Source: Gammaproteobacteria bacterium | GTDB lineage: Bacteria > Pseudomonadota > Gammaproteobacteria > Pseudomonadales > JAUIET01 | Length of the DNA stretch: 64,000 nt | Reading direction: 5' to 3' | NCBI GenBank assembly: GCA_030429735.1 | Contig: JAUIET010000005.1 | Span: 263,905 to 327,904, forward strand | Part shown: one piece after another, positions 17,467 to 26,782 of the stretch | Layout: each line of letters begins with the position of its first letter | Numbering within the stretch: the stretch's first letter is position 1 | Made by a program: the position numbers and the translations under genes | The notes under the pieces: model-generated | What the model was told of the DNA's origin: nothing | Database searches by the model: none | What the model saw: only the letters and a program-made list of their open reading frames with translations

Positions 17467-20400
17467 GTGAACACAATGCTCGACGATTCAGCGAGACAAT
17501 GGTTTAAATCTGAAGTGGATTCTGTTGCTGAACAGCAACTGGATTCAGATACTTTGCCGCTGTTCAAATCCTTCACCCAGCATTTTATCCACATCCATTT
17601 GGCCGAATCGATGCTGGCCTGGCATCCGCGGGATATGTTTGGCGCATTGCGTGGATTGTTTGAATTCGTTCGTGTACGGCGCTGCGACAACGCAGAAATC
17701 AAGATTTTTAACCCTGAACTGGATAAAGACGGCTGGAAATCGCCGCATACAGTCATTTACATCAGCCAGCGCGATATGCCTTTCCTGGTGGATTCCTTGC
17801 GCATGGCGCTGAATCGAATGGGGCTGAATATCTACTTGTTCGAGAGCCACCCGGCATGGGTACGCCGCAGTGACCAGGGTGAAGCTCTGGCTATTGTGAA
17901 ATCCGCACCTGGCGCTAATGCGTCCGAATACAGTAAAGAAGATTTCGCATTTCTCCAGATTGACCAGCAGGGTGATGAGCAGGAGCGGCAAAACATCAAG
18001 CAGGAGTTGGAGTCGGTGCTTCTTGACGTAGATCGGTGCGTCAGCGATTACCAGCCGATGCTGAAGCGCTTGAACGTCTTGATTGACGAGTTAGATGCCA
18101 GAGAAGATGTTGACCGTGAAGATATTGCTTTCCTGAGCTGGCTCAGAGATGGCAACTTTACGCTGCTGGGCATTGCCGAATTTCAGCGCTTCGATCTGGA
18201 TGGCGAAGTGTACACCCGCGAACTCAGCGATGAGCGCATGGGTTTGATGTGCATGCGCGACCCTTTACCTGATTCGAAACTGGATTCACTCAGCCCAGGC
18301 TTTGCTGACTTTCATGACTCCACTGCCAGCCTCGCGTTTACCAAATCATCACACCGCTCAACAGTGCACCGGGACATATACTCTGATTACATCTTTGTTA
18401 AACGTCGAGACAGTAACGGCGCGGCGATCGGTGAAGTGCGATTGCTTGGTCTGTATACGTCGCAGCTGTATCACCGCAGCATATGGGATATCCCTTTAAT
18501 TCGAAAGAAGGCCAGCCGGCTGGTTGATATGTCCAAATTTGAACCGGGCAGTCACGACGGCAAAGCCTATGCGGCGCTGCTTGAGGGCCATCCTCGCGAT
18601 GAGTTGATTCAGACGGATCTCAAGCAAATGTTGATGATCAGCCTGGGGATCTGGCGCATAATTGATCGGCGCACTGTGCGTATGTTTATGCGTGTTGACC
18701 CGTTCGAGAAGTTTGCCAGTTGTATCGTCTATCTGCCGCGCGAGAACTTAAGCACAAGCACCCGTGAGCGAATCGAGGGGAAACTGCGGGATGCGCTGGA
18801 TGCGGAAACCGGAGAGTACAACACGCATTTTCTGGCTGATTCTGTGCTGGTGCGTATCCACTACGTGTTTCGTATCAGTAATCGAAAATACCAAAGTATT
18901 GATGCAGCTGTGCTCGAGCAGCAAATTGTTGACCTTACCCGCGACTGGACCAGCGGTCTTCGCGAAGCAATTGTCAATCATTGGGATGACAACGAGGGAC
19001 CCGCGTTAAGCAGAAAATGGAGCAATGCATTTGACCCTGCTTACCAATATCAATTTTCACTCGCCGAAACGATTGACGACCTCACCTGCATCATTGCATT
19101 GGGTGACAATGACGAGCTTGGTATTCGCTTCTATAATGAACCCGGTTCCGCTGACGATATCATGTGCCTCAAGTTGTTTCGTCGAGACACTAGTCTTGAA
19201 TTGTCAGACATGATTCCAATGCTGGAGAATCTGGGCTTTAGAGTATTGGGGGAACATCCCCATCAGATTTTGCCGCGCGATAATTTTAAAATCTGGATGC
19301 ATGACTTCACGCTCAAGTTTACGATGGATATTCAGGGCGCGCTGGATGTTAGTGCTGTTCGTGAGCAGTTTTGTAAGGCCCTGTTGGCTGTTTGGCACAA
19401 GCAAACCGCAAACGATGGCTTTAACCGGCTGGTGCTCGGCGCGCGCCTGGATTGGCAGTCTGCCGCACTTCTGCGTGCGTATGCGCATTATCTTAAGCAG
19501 CTTGGATCACCGTTTGGTTTGGCCTTTATTGCCGATGTACTGTCGCGTCATCTTGAGATTACGCGGAATCTTATCGCTCTGTTTAAGTTTAAGCTGGACC
19601 CTAGATTATACGCGACAGAACAGAGCGAAGAGGAGAATCGACGGCTGCGTACCGAGCGAGTAGAGCGCCTTACTGATAAAATTATTCAGGAGCTGGACTC
19701 CGTTGCCAACCGCAATGAAGATGAGCTGATTCGCCACTATTTACAGCTGATGCTGGCAACGCTGCGAACCAACTTCTTTCAAACGACGCAATCGGGTGAA
19801 AATCGATCCTATCTTTCGTTAAAGCTGGCAACGCAAACGTTGGAATTCGCTCCTCCACCACGCCCCATGTTTGAAATATATGTGCATTCGCCACGTTTTG
19901 AGGGCGTGCATTTGCGTGGTGGCAAAGTTGCCCGTGGGGGCATTCGCTGGTCCGATCGTTTTGAGGACTACCGCACTGAAGTGTTAGGTCTGGTGAAAGC
20001 TCAACAGGTAAAAAACGCCGTGATAGTGCCCACCGGTGCGAAAGGCGGCTTTATTGCGCGAGAGGCCAATATGGAAGCCGGGCGAGATGCCTGGTTTAAA
20101 GAAGGCATTGAGTGCTACAAGTTGTTCATCAGTGGTTTACTGGACATCACTGATAATCGTCGCGATGGTCAGATTACCCGGCCAGAAGGTGTTGTGTGTG
20201 CAGACGGTGAAGACCCGTATCTGGTGGTTGCAGCCGACAAGGGCACGGCCAGCTTTTCAGACACAGCCAATGAGTTGTCAGCAGACTATGGTCATTGGCT
20301 TGGTGACGCATTTGCGTCGGGTGGTAGCAATGGCTACGACCATAAAGGCATGGGTATCACCGCGCGCGGCGCCTGGGTGGCGGTGCAGCGGCATTTTCGC

Positions 20401-22329
20401 GAGTTGGGCGTTAATGTGCAGCAGCAAAGTATTGATGTGATTGGCATCGGTGACATGGGCGGCGATGTATTCGGCAATGGTCTGCTGTTGAGCGATAAGG
20501 TGCGCCTGGTTGCCGCATTCAATCATTTGCACGTGTTTATCGACCCGGATCCTGATCCGGCTGCGAGCTTTGCCGAGCGTCAACGATTGTTCGATCAGCG
20601 TGGAGGCTGGGCTGATTACGATGCGACGCTCATTTCAAAAGGCGGCGGCGTGTTCCAGCGCAGTTCCAAAAAGATCCCGCTGAGTAGCGAGATGCAAACT
20701 CTGCTGGGCAGCACCGAATCAAGTCTGGCGCCCGATAAACTGATTAATCAACTGCTGAAAGCCGACGTGGATTTAATCTGGAATGGCGGGGTAGGCACCT
20801 ACGTCAAATGCAGCTCGGAATCTGACTCGGAGGTGGGCGATAGGGCGAATGACAGTGTGCGCGTCACTGGCGAACAGTTACGCTGCAAAGTATTTGGCGA
20901 AGGCGGCAACCTTGGTCTGACCCAACTGGGCAGAATTGAGTTTTGCCAACATGGCGGAATATGCAATACCGACTTTATCGATAATGCAGCGGGTGTGGAT
21001 TGTTCCGACAATGAAGTCAACATTAAGATTGTGCTGGATACGCTGGTTGACGCCCAGCAAATAAGCACAGATCAGCGCGCGGCTATTCTGCGAGATATGA
21101 CAGAAGACGTAGCCGATCTGGTTTTGCAAAGCAACTACCGGCAAACGCTGTCGATCAGTTTGGCGTTGCACAACCGTAAGCAGCACCATCATGACTACGT
21201 GCGCTTTATGCAGTTTCTTGAAGAGCGAAACTCGCTGGATAGAGCGCTCGAGTATTTGCCCGATGATGAATTGGTTAAGGAGTTGAACGGCAAGGGGCTG
21301 GCGTGGACCCGCCCTGAGATCAGTGTTCTGGTGTCGTATGCCAAAGTATGGCTTAAAGACACACTTTACCAGGCTGAACCGCACAGCGATGAGTATGTGT
21401 TGCGTTATCTGTATGCGGCCTTTCCGAAGCAGCTGAACGAGTTGGCCGCCACCGCTATCACTACGCACCAGTTGGCCAACGAAATCATCGCTACCAAAAT
21501 TGCCAATGACCTCGTCAATCGAATGGGTTTTACGTACTGTTTTCGTTTGGTCGACTCATTGGGCGTTGAGCCACTGCAGGTGGCGCGTACGTTTATCACA
21601 GTGATGAATTTGTTTGAGCTGGACGACTTGTGGAAAGATATTGAAGGTCTTGACTACACGCTAAACAGCAGCGAGCAATATGACCTGTTCAGTCGTATTA
21701 CCGAGCTTGCTCGACGTACCAGTCGATGGTACATCCGTAACCGCCGCGACATTCTTCCAGCCAGCGAAATTGAGCGCAGTAGCGCGTGCTTTAAAACCCT
21801 GATTCACAGCGCGCTTGAATTGCACCAACCCCACTGGCGGAACCTGAGTGAGCAAGAGGCAGAGCGCTGGCAAGCCAAAAATGTGCCGGCTGATGTGGCA
21901 AAACGTTGCGCGGTGATCGACAGTTACTTCTTTTTTCCCGGTGCCGTTGAAGTCGCCTTGGCAACTGAGGTCGAGGTATGCGACGTTACCCGTCTGTGTT
22001 TCTCGCTGACGTCTTGTTTGCATGTTGACTGGTTAATGATGACGTTGATTGATTGGCAGTCAGAAGGACGCTGGCAGGATTTGGCCAGAGAGTCTCATGT
22101 AGACGAGTTGGAAGCGTTAATGCGCCACTTGACGTTGAGCTTATTGAGCCGCGACGACAACAAAGATCAGAACATCGAACACATAGAGCTACAATGGCGT
22201 GAACAACGAAAGTCGGCCATTAATCGCTTTACCGAGTTGATGAACAGCTTGCAAACCGCTTCACTCACTGACTTGTCTGTGGTGACCGTTGTCTTGCGCG
22301 AGCTTAAAAACCTGGTTGAGCTGTCTTAG
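17467..22329 (+). CDS. gdhB: NAD-specific glutamate dehydrogenase, 180-kDa class
   Basis: 1620 residues, the size expected for the large NAD-GDH found in Pseudomonas, Streptomyces and relatives, which converts glutamate to 2-oxoglutarate and ammonia for catabolism. The long N-terminal half has ACT-like sensing regions. The catalytic part contains RGGIRWSDRFEDYRTE and PTGAKGGF with the catalytic Lys at about residue 859, then the nucleotide-binding GDMGGDVFGNG at about 995. The start is the GTG at 17467 or the ATG at 17476; neither has a strong ribosome-binding site. No neighbour shares its pathway. A hairpin-prone GCCGGC repeat follows the stop. Confidence 0.95.
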   Translation: MNTMLDDSARQWFKSEVDSVAEQQLDSDTLPLFKSFTQHFIHIHLAESMLAWHPRDMFGALRGLFEFVRVRRCDNAEIKIFNPELDKDGWKSPHTVIYISQRDMPFLVDSLRMALNRMGLNIYLFESHPAWVRRSDQGEALAIVKSAPGANASEYSKEDFAFLQIDQQGDEQERQNIKQELESVLLDVDRCVSDYQPMLKRLNVLIDELDAREDVDREDIAFLSWLRDGNFTLLGIAEFQRFDLDGEVYTRELSDERMGLMCMRDPLPDSKLDSLSPGFADFHDSTASLAFTKSSHRSTVHRDIYSDYIFVKRRDSNGAAIGEVRLLGLYTSQLYHRSIWDIPLIRKKASRLVDMSKFEPGSHDGKAYAALLEGHPRDELIQTDLKQMLMISLGIWRIIDRRTVRMFMRVDPFEKFASCIVYLPRENLSTSTRERIEGKLRDALDAETGEYNTHFLADSVLVRIHYVFRISNRKYQSIDAAVLEQQIVDLTRDWTSGLREAIVNHWDDNEGPALSRKWSNAFDPAYQYQFSLAETIDDLTCIIALGDNDELGIRFYNEPGSADDIMCLKLFRRDTSLELSDMIPMLENLGFRVLGEHPHQILPRDNFKIWMHDFTLKFTMDIQGALDVSAVREQFCKALLAVWHKQTANDGFNRLVLGARLDWQSAALLRAYAHYLKQLGSPFGLAFIADVLSRHLEITRNLIALFKFKLDPRLYATEQSEEENRRLRTERVERLTDKIIQELDSVANRNEDELIRHYLQLMLATLRTNFFQTTQSGENRSYLSLKLATQTLEFAPPPRPMFEIYVHSPRFEGVHLRGGKVARGGIRWSDRFEDYRTEVLGLVKAQQVKNAVIVPTGAKGGFIAREANMEAGRDAWFKEGIECYKLFISGLLDITDNRRDGQITRPEGVVCADGEDPYLVVAADKGTASFSDTANELSADYGHWLGDAFASGGSNGYDHKGMGITARGAWVAVQRHFRELGVNVQQQSIDVIGIGDMGGDVFGNGLLLSDKVRLVAAFNHLHVFIDPDPDPAASFAERQRLFDQRGGWADYDATLISKGGGVFQRSSKKIPLSSEMQTLLGSTESSLAPDKLINQLLKADVDLIWNGGVGTYVKCSSESDSEVGDRANDSVRVTGEQLRCKVFGEGGNLGLTQLGRIEFCQHGGICNTDFIDNAAGVDCSDNEVNIKIVLDTLVDAQQISTDQRAAILRDMTEDVADLVLQSNYRQTLSISLALHNRKQHHHDYVRFMQFLEERNSLDRALEYLPDDELVKELNGKGLAWTRPEISVLVSYAKVWLKDTLYQAEPHSDEYVLRYLYAAFPKQLNELAATAITTHQLANEIIATKIANDLVNRMGFTYCFRLVDSLGVEPLQVARTFITVMNLFELDDLWKDIEGLDYTLNSSEQYDLFSRITELARRTSRWYIRNRRDILPASEIERSSACFKTLIHSALELHQPHWRNLSEQEAERWQAKNVPADVAKRCAVIDSYFFFPGAVEVALATEVEVCDVTRLCFSLTSCLHVDWLMMTLIDWQSEGRWQDLARESHVDELEALMRHLTLSLLSRDDNKDQNIEHIELQWREQRKSAINRFTELMNSLQTASLTDLSVVTVVLRELKNLVELS

Positions 22330-22367
22330 TTGCGCATTCGCCGGCGTGCCAGGGCCGGCTGGCTGGA

Positions 22368-22847
22368 CTATTTTGAAGACCTGGTTTTGTCGGTCAGGTT
22401 TATTTTGCCACTGTCTTGCAAACGCAGCGCCGGTAGCCAGGTTGAGCCCAAATCCAGTTTGGTATTGAAGGCGTAGTCCAAAACCGATTTAGGATTATTC
22501 AGCATCTCGGAGAGCAGTTTAAAGCTCTGCATCAGGTTGGTTGATGCTGTGATGTGAAATTCAGCGGAACCATATGCCGGTATCTCCGGTATGTCATTAC
22601 CGACACCTTCTACTACTTTGTAGCCATCAAGCTGCAAATCATACGCCAGGCCCAACACGTTCAGTGGCATCTTGTTGGGGTTAGACACCTTAAGACCTAC
22701 ATCGAAATTGATTTGCATCCCTTCTGAGGGCAGCAACGCGATTGATGTAACCTGCATGGTTGGGTTCTGGAAATTCGGCTGCAACGTTGTGCATGCGCTA
22801 AGCCACAGTAGTAGCGCACAGAGCCAGGCCTTTGCAACACTTGGCAT
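22368..22847 (-). CDS. LEA14/WHy-type lipoprotein
   Basis: 159 residues. The signal ends in the lipobox LSAC (Cys about residue 19). The rest, beginning MQVTSIALLPSEGMQINFDVGLKVSNPN, has the alternating hydrophobic pattern and 'VSNPN' typical of the LEA type 2 / WHy domain, an immunoglobulin-like fold. Bacterial members are envelope lipoproteins of unknown role. Its start overlaps the stop of the DUF2959 gene by one base (TGATG), so the pair is co-translated. Confidence 0.78.
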   Translation of the reverse strand: MPSVAKAWLCALLLWLSACTTLQPNFQNPTMQVTSIALLPSEGMQINFDVGLKVSNPNKMPLNVLGLAYDLQLDGYKVVEGVGNDIPEIPAYGSAEFHITASTNLMQSFKLLSEMLNNPKSVLDYAFNTKLDLGSTWLPALRLQDSGKINLTDKTRSSK

Positions 22848-23488
22848 CAGACGTCTTTCATACCGGCGATAAACGCATTCGATTCCTGAATGGATTTTTC
22901 CATTGCGTTAATCAGTCGCTCTACATCCGTGTTGACCGTTTGCAGCTCGCCTCTCAAGGCAGAAATAGCGCGCGCATTGAGATTATGTTTCAAGTACAAC
23001 ACCTGATCTTTCAATGTTGCCAGCACCGGATCTATGGTTTTCTCGGCACTGCGCATGCTTTTTAACAGACCGCTGTACTGGCGCTGGGTTTGCTTGAGTT
23101 TTTGCTCGCTATCGCGACGCAAGTTTGAGCTGCTGTACTGCTGTATTTCCTTTGCCCACTCGGTAAAAAGGTCGTCAGCAACATCTTCCACTCGGTCAAT
23201 ATTTTTGCTGATCTCGGCTGCTGCTTCGGCACTGTCTTCATATTCCGAATTCAGCCGGTTGTACATTTTTTCCAGATCGCCGCCGTCAAACTCCACCACC
23301 GATCGAAATTGTTCCAGCGCGTCGGCAAACTCTTCCTGGGCATCCTCTTGCGATTCCTTGGTGTCTTCAATGCGATCCACCAGCAGGTCGCGCTTTTCTT
23401 TGCCCAGTTTTTCCCAACCGCTGTAATAGGCGGTTTCGCAGGCAGTCAGAAAGATGGCCGCAGTGGCCAATATAGCGAGTCGTTTCAT
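22847..23488 (-). CDS. DUF2959 family lipoprotein, coiled-coil rich
   Basis: 213 residues with a short signal and lipobox LTAC at about residue 17, followed by an almost entirely helical, charged protein (EKLGKEKRDLLVDRIEDTKESQ onward) with heptad-like spacing. This matches the DUF2959 family in Gammaproteobacteria, whose function is unknown. It is translationally coupled to the LEA-type lipoprotein downstream, suggesting a joint envelope role. The ATG lies 12 bases after a GGAT-type ribosome-binding site. Confidence 0.82.
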   Translation of the reverse strand: MKRLAILATAAIFLTACETAYYSGWEKLGKEKRDLLVDRIEDTKESQEDAQEEFADALEQFRSVVEFDGGDLEKMYNRLNSEYEDSAEAAAEISKNIDRVEDVADDLFTEWAKEIQQYSSSNLRRDSEQKLKQTQRQYSGLLKSMRSAEKTIDPVLATLKDQVLYLKHNLNARAISALRGELQTVNTDVERLINAMEKSIQESNAFIAGMKDV

Positions 23489-23579
23489 GGGGTATCCGTT
23501 GGTCTATCGAGTAAGAATGTGGCGCATACTCGCAACATTAGCACAGCGCAGTGGGCGAGCATAAAGCGTTACCACTATT

Positions 23580-24785
23580 TTACAAATTCGCGATCTGCTC
23601 CGCACTGAGGCCGAGAATATCGACCAGAATTTCATCCCTGTGCGAGTTTTCAGGTGGGCCAGGCCAGGCAGTCTGGCCGGGAGTATCACTGAGTTTTGGC
23701 AGAATGGCCGGTATTTCCAATGGCTTGCCATTGATCTCAACCTGTTCAAACATGCCTCTGGCGCGGTAATGTGGGTCACTGGCCATATCTGCGGCGGAGT
23801 ATATCGGTCCGGCAGGAACCCGTGCTTCTTCGAGGTCGCTTAGCAATTGATCACATGTTTGACTGGCGCACCACTTGGCCAATGCAGCATCAATTTCTGC
23901 TTCGTGAATAACTCGGCCCTGATTGTCAGCCATGGCCGGGTTGTCGGCCATATCAGGCCTGCCAGCGGCGCGCATAAGGCGCTTAAAAATTGAATCGCCG
24001 TTGCCGCCTATGATGATGAATTTTCCATCGCTGGATCGATAAGTATTGGTTGGTACGATGCCAGTGACCGTCGTTCCAGAGGGCTCGCGTTGTATGCCCG
24101 CGCCTGAGTATTCAGGAATCACGGCCTCCAATAAGTTGAACATGGATTCATACAATGCCACATCGATTTCCTGGCCACCATCAGCATTGCCGCGCTCTCG
24201 TGCGAGCAAGGCCAAACAAATACCCAGTGTTGCGTGCAGACCTGCTACGGTATCACCCGTGCTCAGGTTCGGTCTCACGGGCGCCTCGCCTGGAAATCCG
24301 TTCACATAACGAAAGCCACTGAAGCCTTCGCACACGGAGGCATAGCCTGGTTTACTGGAGTATGGACCGTCTTGTCCGTAGCCGGATATGCGAGCTGTGA
24401 TCAGCCTGGGGTTTTCCTTTTTCAGCTCCGCGGGTGACAGGCTCCATTCTTCCAGTACGCCAGGACGAAAATTCTCAATCAATACATCGGCACTTTGCAC
24501 CAATTGACGAATCACATCACGGGCTTGCTCGGTCTTCAGGTCGAGACTGATGCATTTCTTGTTTCTGGCAAGACTTCGCCACCAAAATGATGTGCCGTCA
24601 TCCACTTCACGCCAGCCACGGATAGGGTCGCCACCGGGTGGCTCTATCTTTATCACTTCGGCGCCAAAGTAAGAAAGCATGGTGCCGGCAAACGGCCCCG
24701 CCAATAACTGGCCCAACTCAATGACGCGTATGCCTTCCAATGCAGATGCCACATGAACCTCGTTGTCAGTGTTTTCTGGCTGCAA
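23580..24785 (-). CDS. CaiB/BaiF family CoA-transferase, catalytic Asp not apparent
   Basis: 401 residues. The CoA-binding features are intact: LEGIRVIELGQLLAGPFAGTML and GAEVIKIEPPGGDP. In the stretch that normally reads PGYD or GFD the sequence is PGYASVCEGFSG, so the residue aligned with the catalytic Asp appears to be Ala149 (alignment by eye). Other members of this subfamily may share that substitution, so it need not be inactive. It stands alone, divergent from the deoxyinosine glycosylase gene 53 bp away, and far from the first CoA-transferase at 3425. Confidence 0.85.
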   Translation of the reverse strand: MQPENTDNEVHVASALEGIRVIELGQLLAGPFAGTMLSYFGAEVIKIEPPGGDPIRGWREVDDGTSFWWRSLARNKKCISLDLKTEQARDVIRQLVQSADVLIENFRPGVLEEWSLSPAELKKENPRLITARISGYGQDGPYSSKPGYASVCEGFSGFRYVNGFPGEAPVRPNLSTGDTVAGLHATLGICLALLARERGNADGGQEIDVALYESMFNLLEAVIPEYSGAGIQREPSGTTVTGIVPTNTYRSSDGKFIIIGGNGDSIFKRLMRAAGRPDMADNPAMADNQGRVIHEAEIDAALAKWCASQTCDQLLSDLEEARVPAGPIYSAADMASDPHYRARGMFEQVEINGKPLEIPAILPKLSDTPGQTAWPGPPENSHRDEILVDILGLSAEQIANL

Positions 24786-24838
24786 TTAAGCCGCAGACAT
24801 CTGCTAATATCAATGCCTGATCGCAGTCTGGGTCGAGT

Positions 24839-25360
24839 ATGTTCAGTCAGAGTTTTCCACCGTTGGCCGACCGTCGCGCCAGGGTCCTGATTCTGGGCTC
24901 TATGCCCGGTGTCGCTTCGTTGAATGCGCAGCAATATTATGCGCATGCTCGTAACGCGTTTTGGCCGCTAATGTGGGCGATCTTGCACAATGGATCGAAC
25001 CTGGATGCCAAGCTTCCCGCGTACAAAGAGCGATTACGATTGCTGCAATCTCGCGGCATTGCGTTGTGGGATGTGTTGCAATCCTGCTATCGTGAAGGCA
25101 GCCTGGATTCTTCTATAGAGGAAGACACCATCGTAGGGAATGATTTCTCAGGCTTGTTTGCAACAACACCGGAGCTAAAAGCGGTGTTTTTCAACGGTGC
25201 GAAAGCTCAGCAGAGTTTTGATCGTTATGTGCAGGCAGATGTTAAACGCCAGTATGCGCACTTGAGTTTTATTCGCCTGCCGTCTACAAGTCCCGCGCAT
25301 GCGGCGATCAGTGTTCAGGAGAAACTACAGCAATGGCAAATAATAAAAAATTTTTTGTAA
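24839..25360 (+). CDS. DNA-deoxyinosine glycosylase (uracil-DNA glycosylase superfamily)
   Basis: 173 residues. VLILGSMPGVASLNAQQYYAHARNAFWPLMW is the signature of the hypoxanthine-DNA glycosylase branch of the uracil-DNA glycosylase superfamily, with Asn in the 'ARNAFW' site. RLPSTSPAHA near the C-terminus is the DNA-intercalation motif. The enzyme removes deaminated adenine (hypoxanthine) from DNA. Its last 28 bases overlap the frame of the next gene, whose ATG is at 25333. Confidence 0.85.
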   Translation: MFSQSFPPLADRRARVLILGSMPGVASLNAQQYYAHARNAFWPLMWAILHNGSNLDAKLPAYKERLRLLQSRGIALWDVLQSCYREGSLDSSIEEDTIVGNDFSGLFATTPELKAVFFNGAKAQQSFDRYVQADVKRQYAHLSFIRLPSTSPAHAAISVQEKLQQWQIIKNFL

Positions 25361-26025
25361 CCGATACCAGCCGTTTACGCTTGCCGGCAAAAACTAGGGC
25401 AGCTCTGAAAAATACCCAATGCCTCTGGCTTACAGGCGACTCCAGCATTGAGGCGCGAGTTTGCAGGCATACTGGCCGTACGTCAAAAACTCGCAACGAA
25501 AAGGCTGGAGTCGCCTGTAAGCCCCGGAGGGCGCGGCCTGTAGCGCACCGTGACTTTGTTGCGCTCCTCGCCAGGGACAACCAGCACTGGCCTTCGGAAC
25601 GCGCCTCATCACGGCACGCTACAGGCCACGCAGAGGCATTGGGTATTTTTCAGAGCTGCCCTAGCGTGTTGGTATTTTTGGGCGCGCTCATTGGCTGCGC
25701 TCCAGCAGAACAAAGTCTGGAGGTCACGGCCACCGCATACAATTCGCTGGCGTCGCAAACACACGGTAATCCGGAGGTGGGCGCGTGGGGTGATCGTCTG
25801 GACCCGGATACTCAAATAATAGCGGTATCGCGCGATCTGTTGTCTATGGGGTTAACGCATAATACAGAGGTTGAAATCGATGGCATGGCCGGCACCTGGC
25901 TAGTGCGAGACAAACTCAATCGCCGTTTTACCGAACGCATCGATATCTTTATGGGCAAAGATCTGGAAGCGGCCAGGGAGTTTGGCAAGCAGACGGTCAC
26001 AATTCGTTGGCAGCCTGACCCATAG
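25333..26025 (+). CDS. 3D-domain lipoprotein with in-frame palindromic-element insertion
   Basis: The reading frame spans 230 codons. The C-terminal ~100 residues match the 3D domain (EVTATAYNSLASQT, then DTQIIAVSRDLL, ending RIDIFMGKDLEAAREFGK), a double-psi barrel found in cell-wall lytic transglycosylases such as MltA and YuiC. Residues about 22-110 are encoded by a 267-bp palindromic insertion. Without it the N-terminus would read MANNKKFFVTDTSRLRLPAK, then TSVLVFLGALIGC, a normal lipoprotein signal with lipobox LIGC. With it, a hydrophilic 89-residue segment separates the charged start from the hydrophobic core. An internal GTG at 25666 could restart translation but would leave no positive n-region. 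Function in this strain is therefore doubtful. Confidence 0.7.
   Translation: MANNKKFFVTDTSRLRLPAKTRAALKNTQCLWLTGDSSIEARVCRHTGRTSKTRNEKAGVACKPRRARPVAHRDFVALLARDNQHWPSERASSRHATGHAEALGIFQSCPSVLVFLGALIGCAPAEQSLEVTATAYNSLASQTHGNPEVGAWGDRLDPDTQIIAVSRDLLSMGLTHNTEVEIDGMAGTWLVRDKLNRRFTERIDIFMGKDLEAAREFGKQTVTIRWQPDP
25394..25664. mobile_element. MITE-like palindromic element with 34-bp perfect inverted repeats
   Basis: The termini at 25394-25427 and 25631-25664 are exact reverse complements over 34 bp and both end in CTAG. Inside are two further hairpins: 25427-25446 pairs exactly with 25504-25523 (20 bp), and 25535-25553 pairs with 25609-25627 with two mismatches. The whole would fold into a three-way junction as DNA or RNA. 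If CTAG is the target duplication, the insertion is 267 bp, a multiple of three. No transposase is encoded, so it would be non-autonomous. A 4-bp YTAR-type target such as CTAG is typical of IS5-group transposases (family knowledge; the link is inferred). Confidence 0.75.
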
Positions 26026-26028
26026 GCC

Positions 26029-26775
26029 GTGTCATTCTTTGAAGACTTTCGCAATCGTGCGGTTGAGCCCACGTTGCTGTGCAGTGAGAATGCGGTTGAG
26101 CTTTATCAGTTCCTGCGCTATCGCTATTTTTGTTCAGGAGCGCATATCGTACAAGGCGCGGTTGATACGCAGGCGCCGGCCAAGGTGCAGTCGCCTGTTG
26201 TTGCTGCCATGTTGGCGTCGGTCCATTTGAAACAGCCATTGACCACGGTACTCAATCTAGGGCTTGGTTGTGGCGCAATTGAACGTTATTTGCATGCAAG
26301 TCATCCGGCTTTGTCTGTTGTAACAGTCGACAATTCCATTGATATGATTACTTTGTGTGCGAAAGCTGGCCTGTTGCCAGAGGGTTGCTCGCCCATATTG
26401 TCAGACGCAGCGGACTATCTTGAGCACACTACGGCACGCTTTGACGCTGTGTTTTGTGACCTTGCGATTGGCGGTCAACAGCCAGACATGTTGCGCTCTG
26501 AGGGCTTCTACCGCGGGTGCATGAAACGTATGAATAGCGGTTCGGTTCTAACAATTAATATTTTGTGCGACGATAATCAGGGCTTGCGTGAGGTCTGTTT
26601 GGCGGCCCGCCGGGTGTTTGCATGGACAGCGCTTGTAGAAGTGCCAGGCTTCGACAATATTGTGCTGTTTGCGGCCAGCTCACCGCCCGCAATTACGATT
26701 GGTGAGCACGCGTGTCATTATGCAGATGACGCCGATTCGGCGAAAATTCTGTCGCGGGTTCGGATACTGCCCTGA
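26029..26775 (+). CDS. SAM-dependent methyltransferase / spermidine synthase-like protein
   Basis: 248 residues from a GTG three bases after the previous stop. VLNLGLGCGAIERYLHASHP is motif I of the Rossmann methyltransferase fold, with an acidic residue at the end of the next strand (VVTVDNS). FDAVFCDLAIGGQQP resembles the post-I/motif IV region of spermidine-synthase-like proteins. The substrate is unknown. It is probably co-transcribed with the 3D-domain gene and faces the Gld-type operon convergently with a 7-bp gap. Confidence 0.72.
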   Translation: MSFFEDFRNRAVEPTLLCSENAVELYQFLRYRYFCSGAHIVQGAVDTQAPAKVQSPVVAAMLASVHLKQPLTTVLNLGLGCGAIERYLHASHPALSVVTVDNSIDMITLCAKAGLLPEGCSPILSDAADYLEHTTARFDAVFCDLAIGGQQPDMLRSEGFYRGCMKRMNSGSVLTINILCDDNQGLREVCLAARRVFAWTALVEVPGFDNIVLFAASSPPAITIGEHACHYADDADSAKILSRVRILP

Positions 26776-26782
26776 CACCGCG

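Noticed and set aside
25308-25580. Leftward 90-codon frame over the palindromic element
   Set aside because: Inverted repeats make both strands look open; the protein is not related to a known family and overlaps the glycosylase end.
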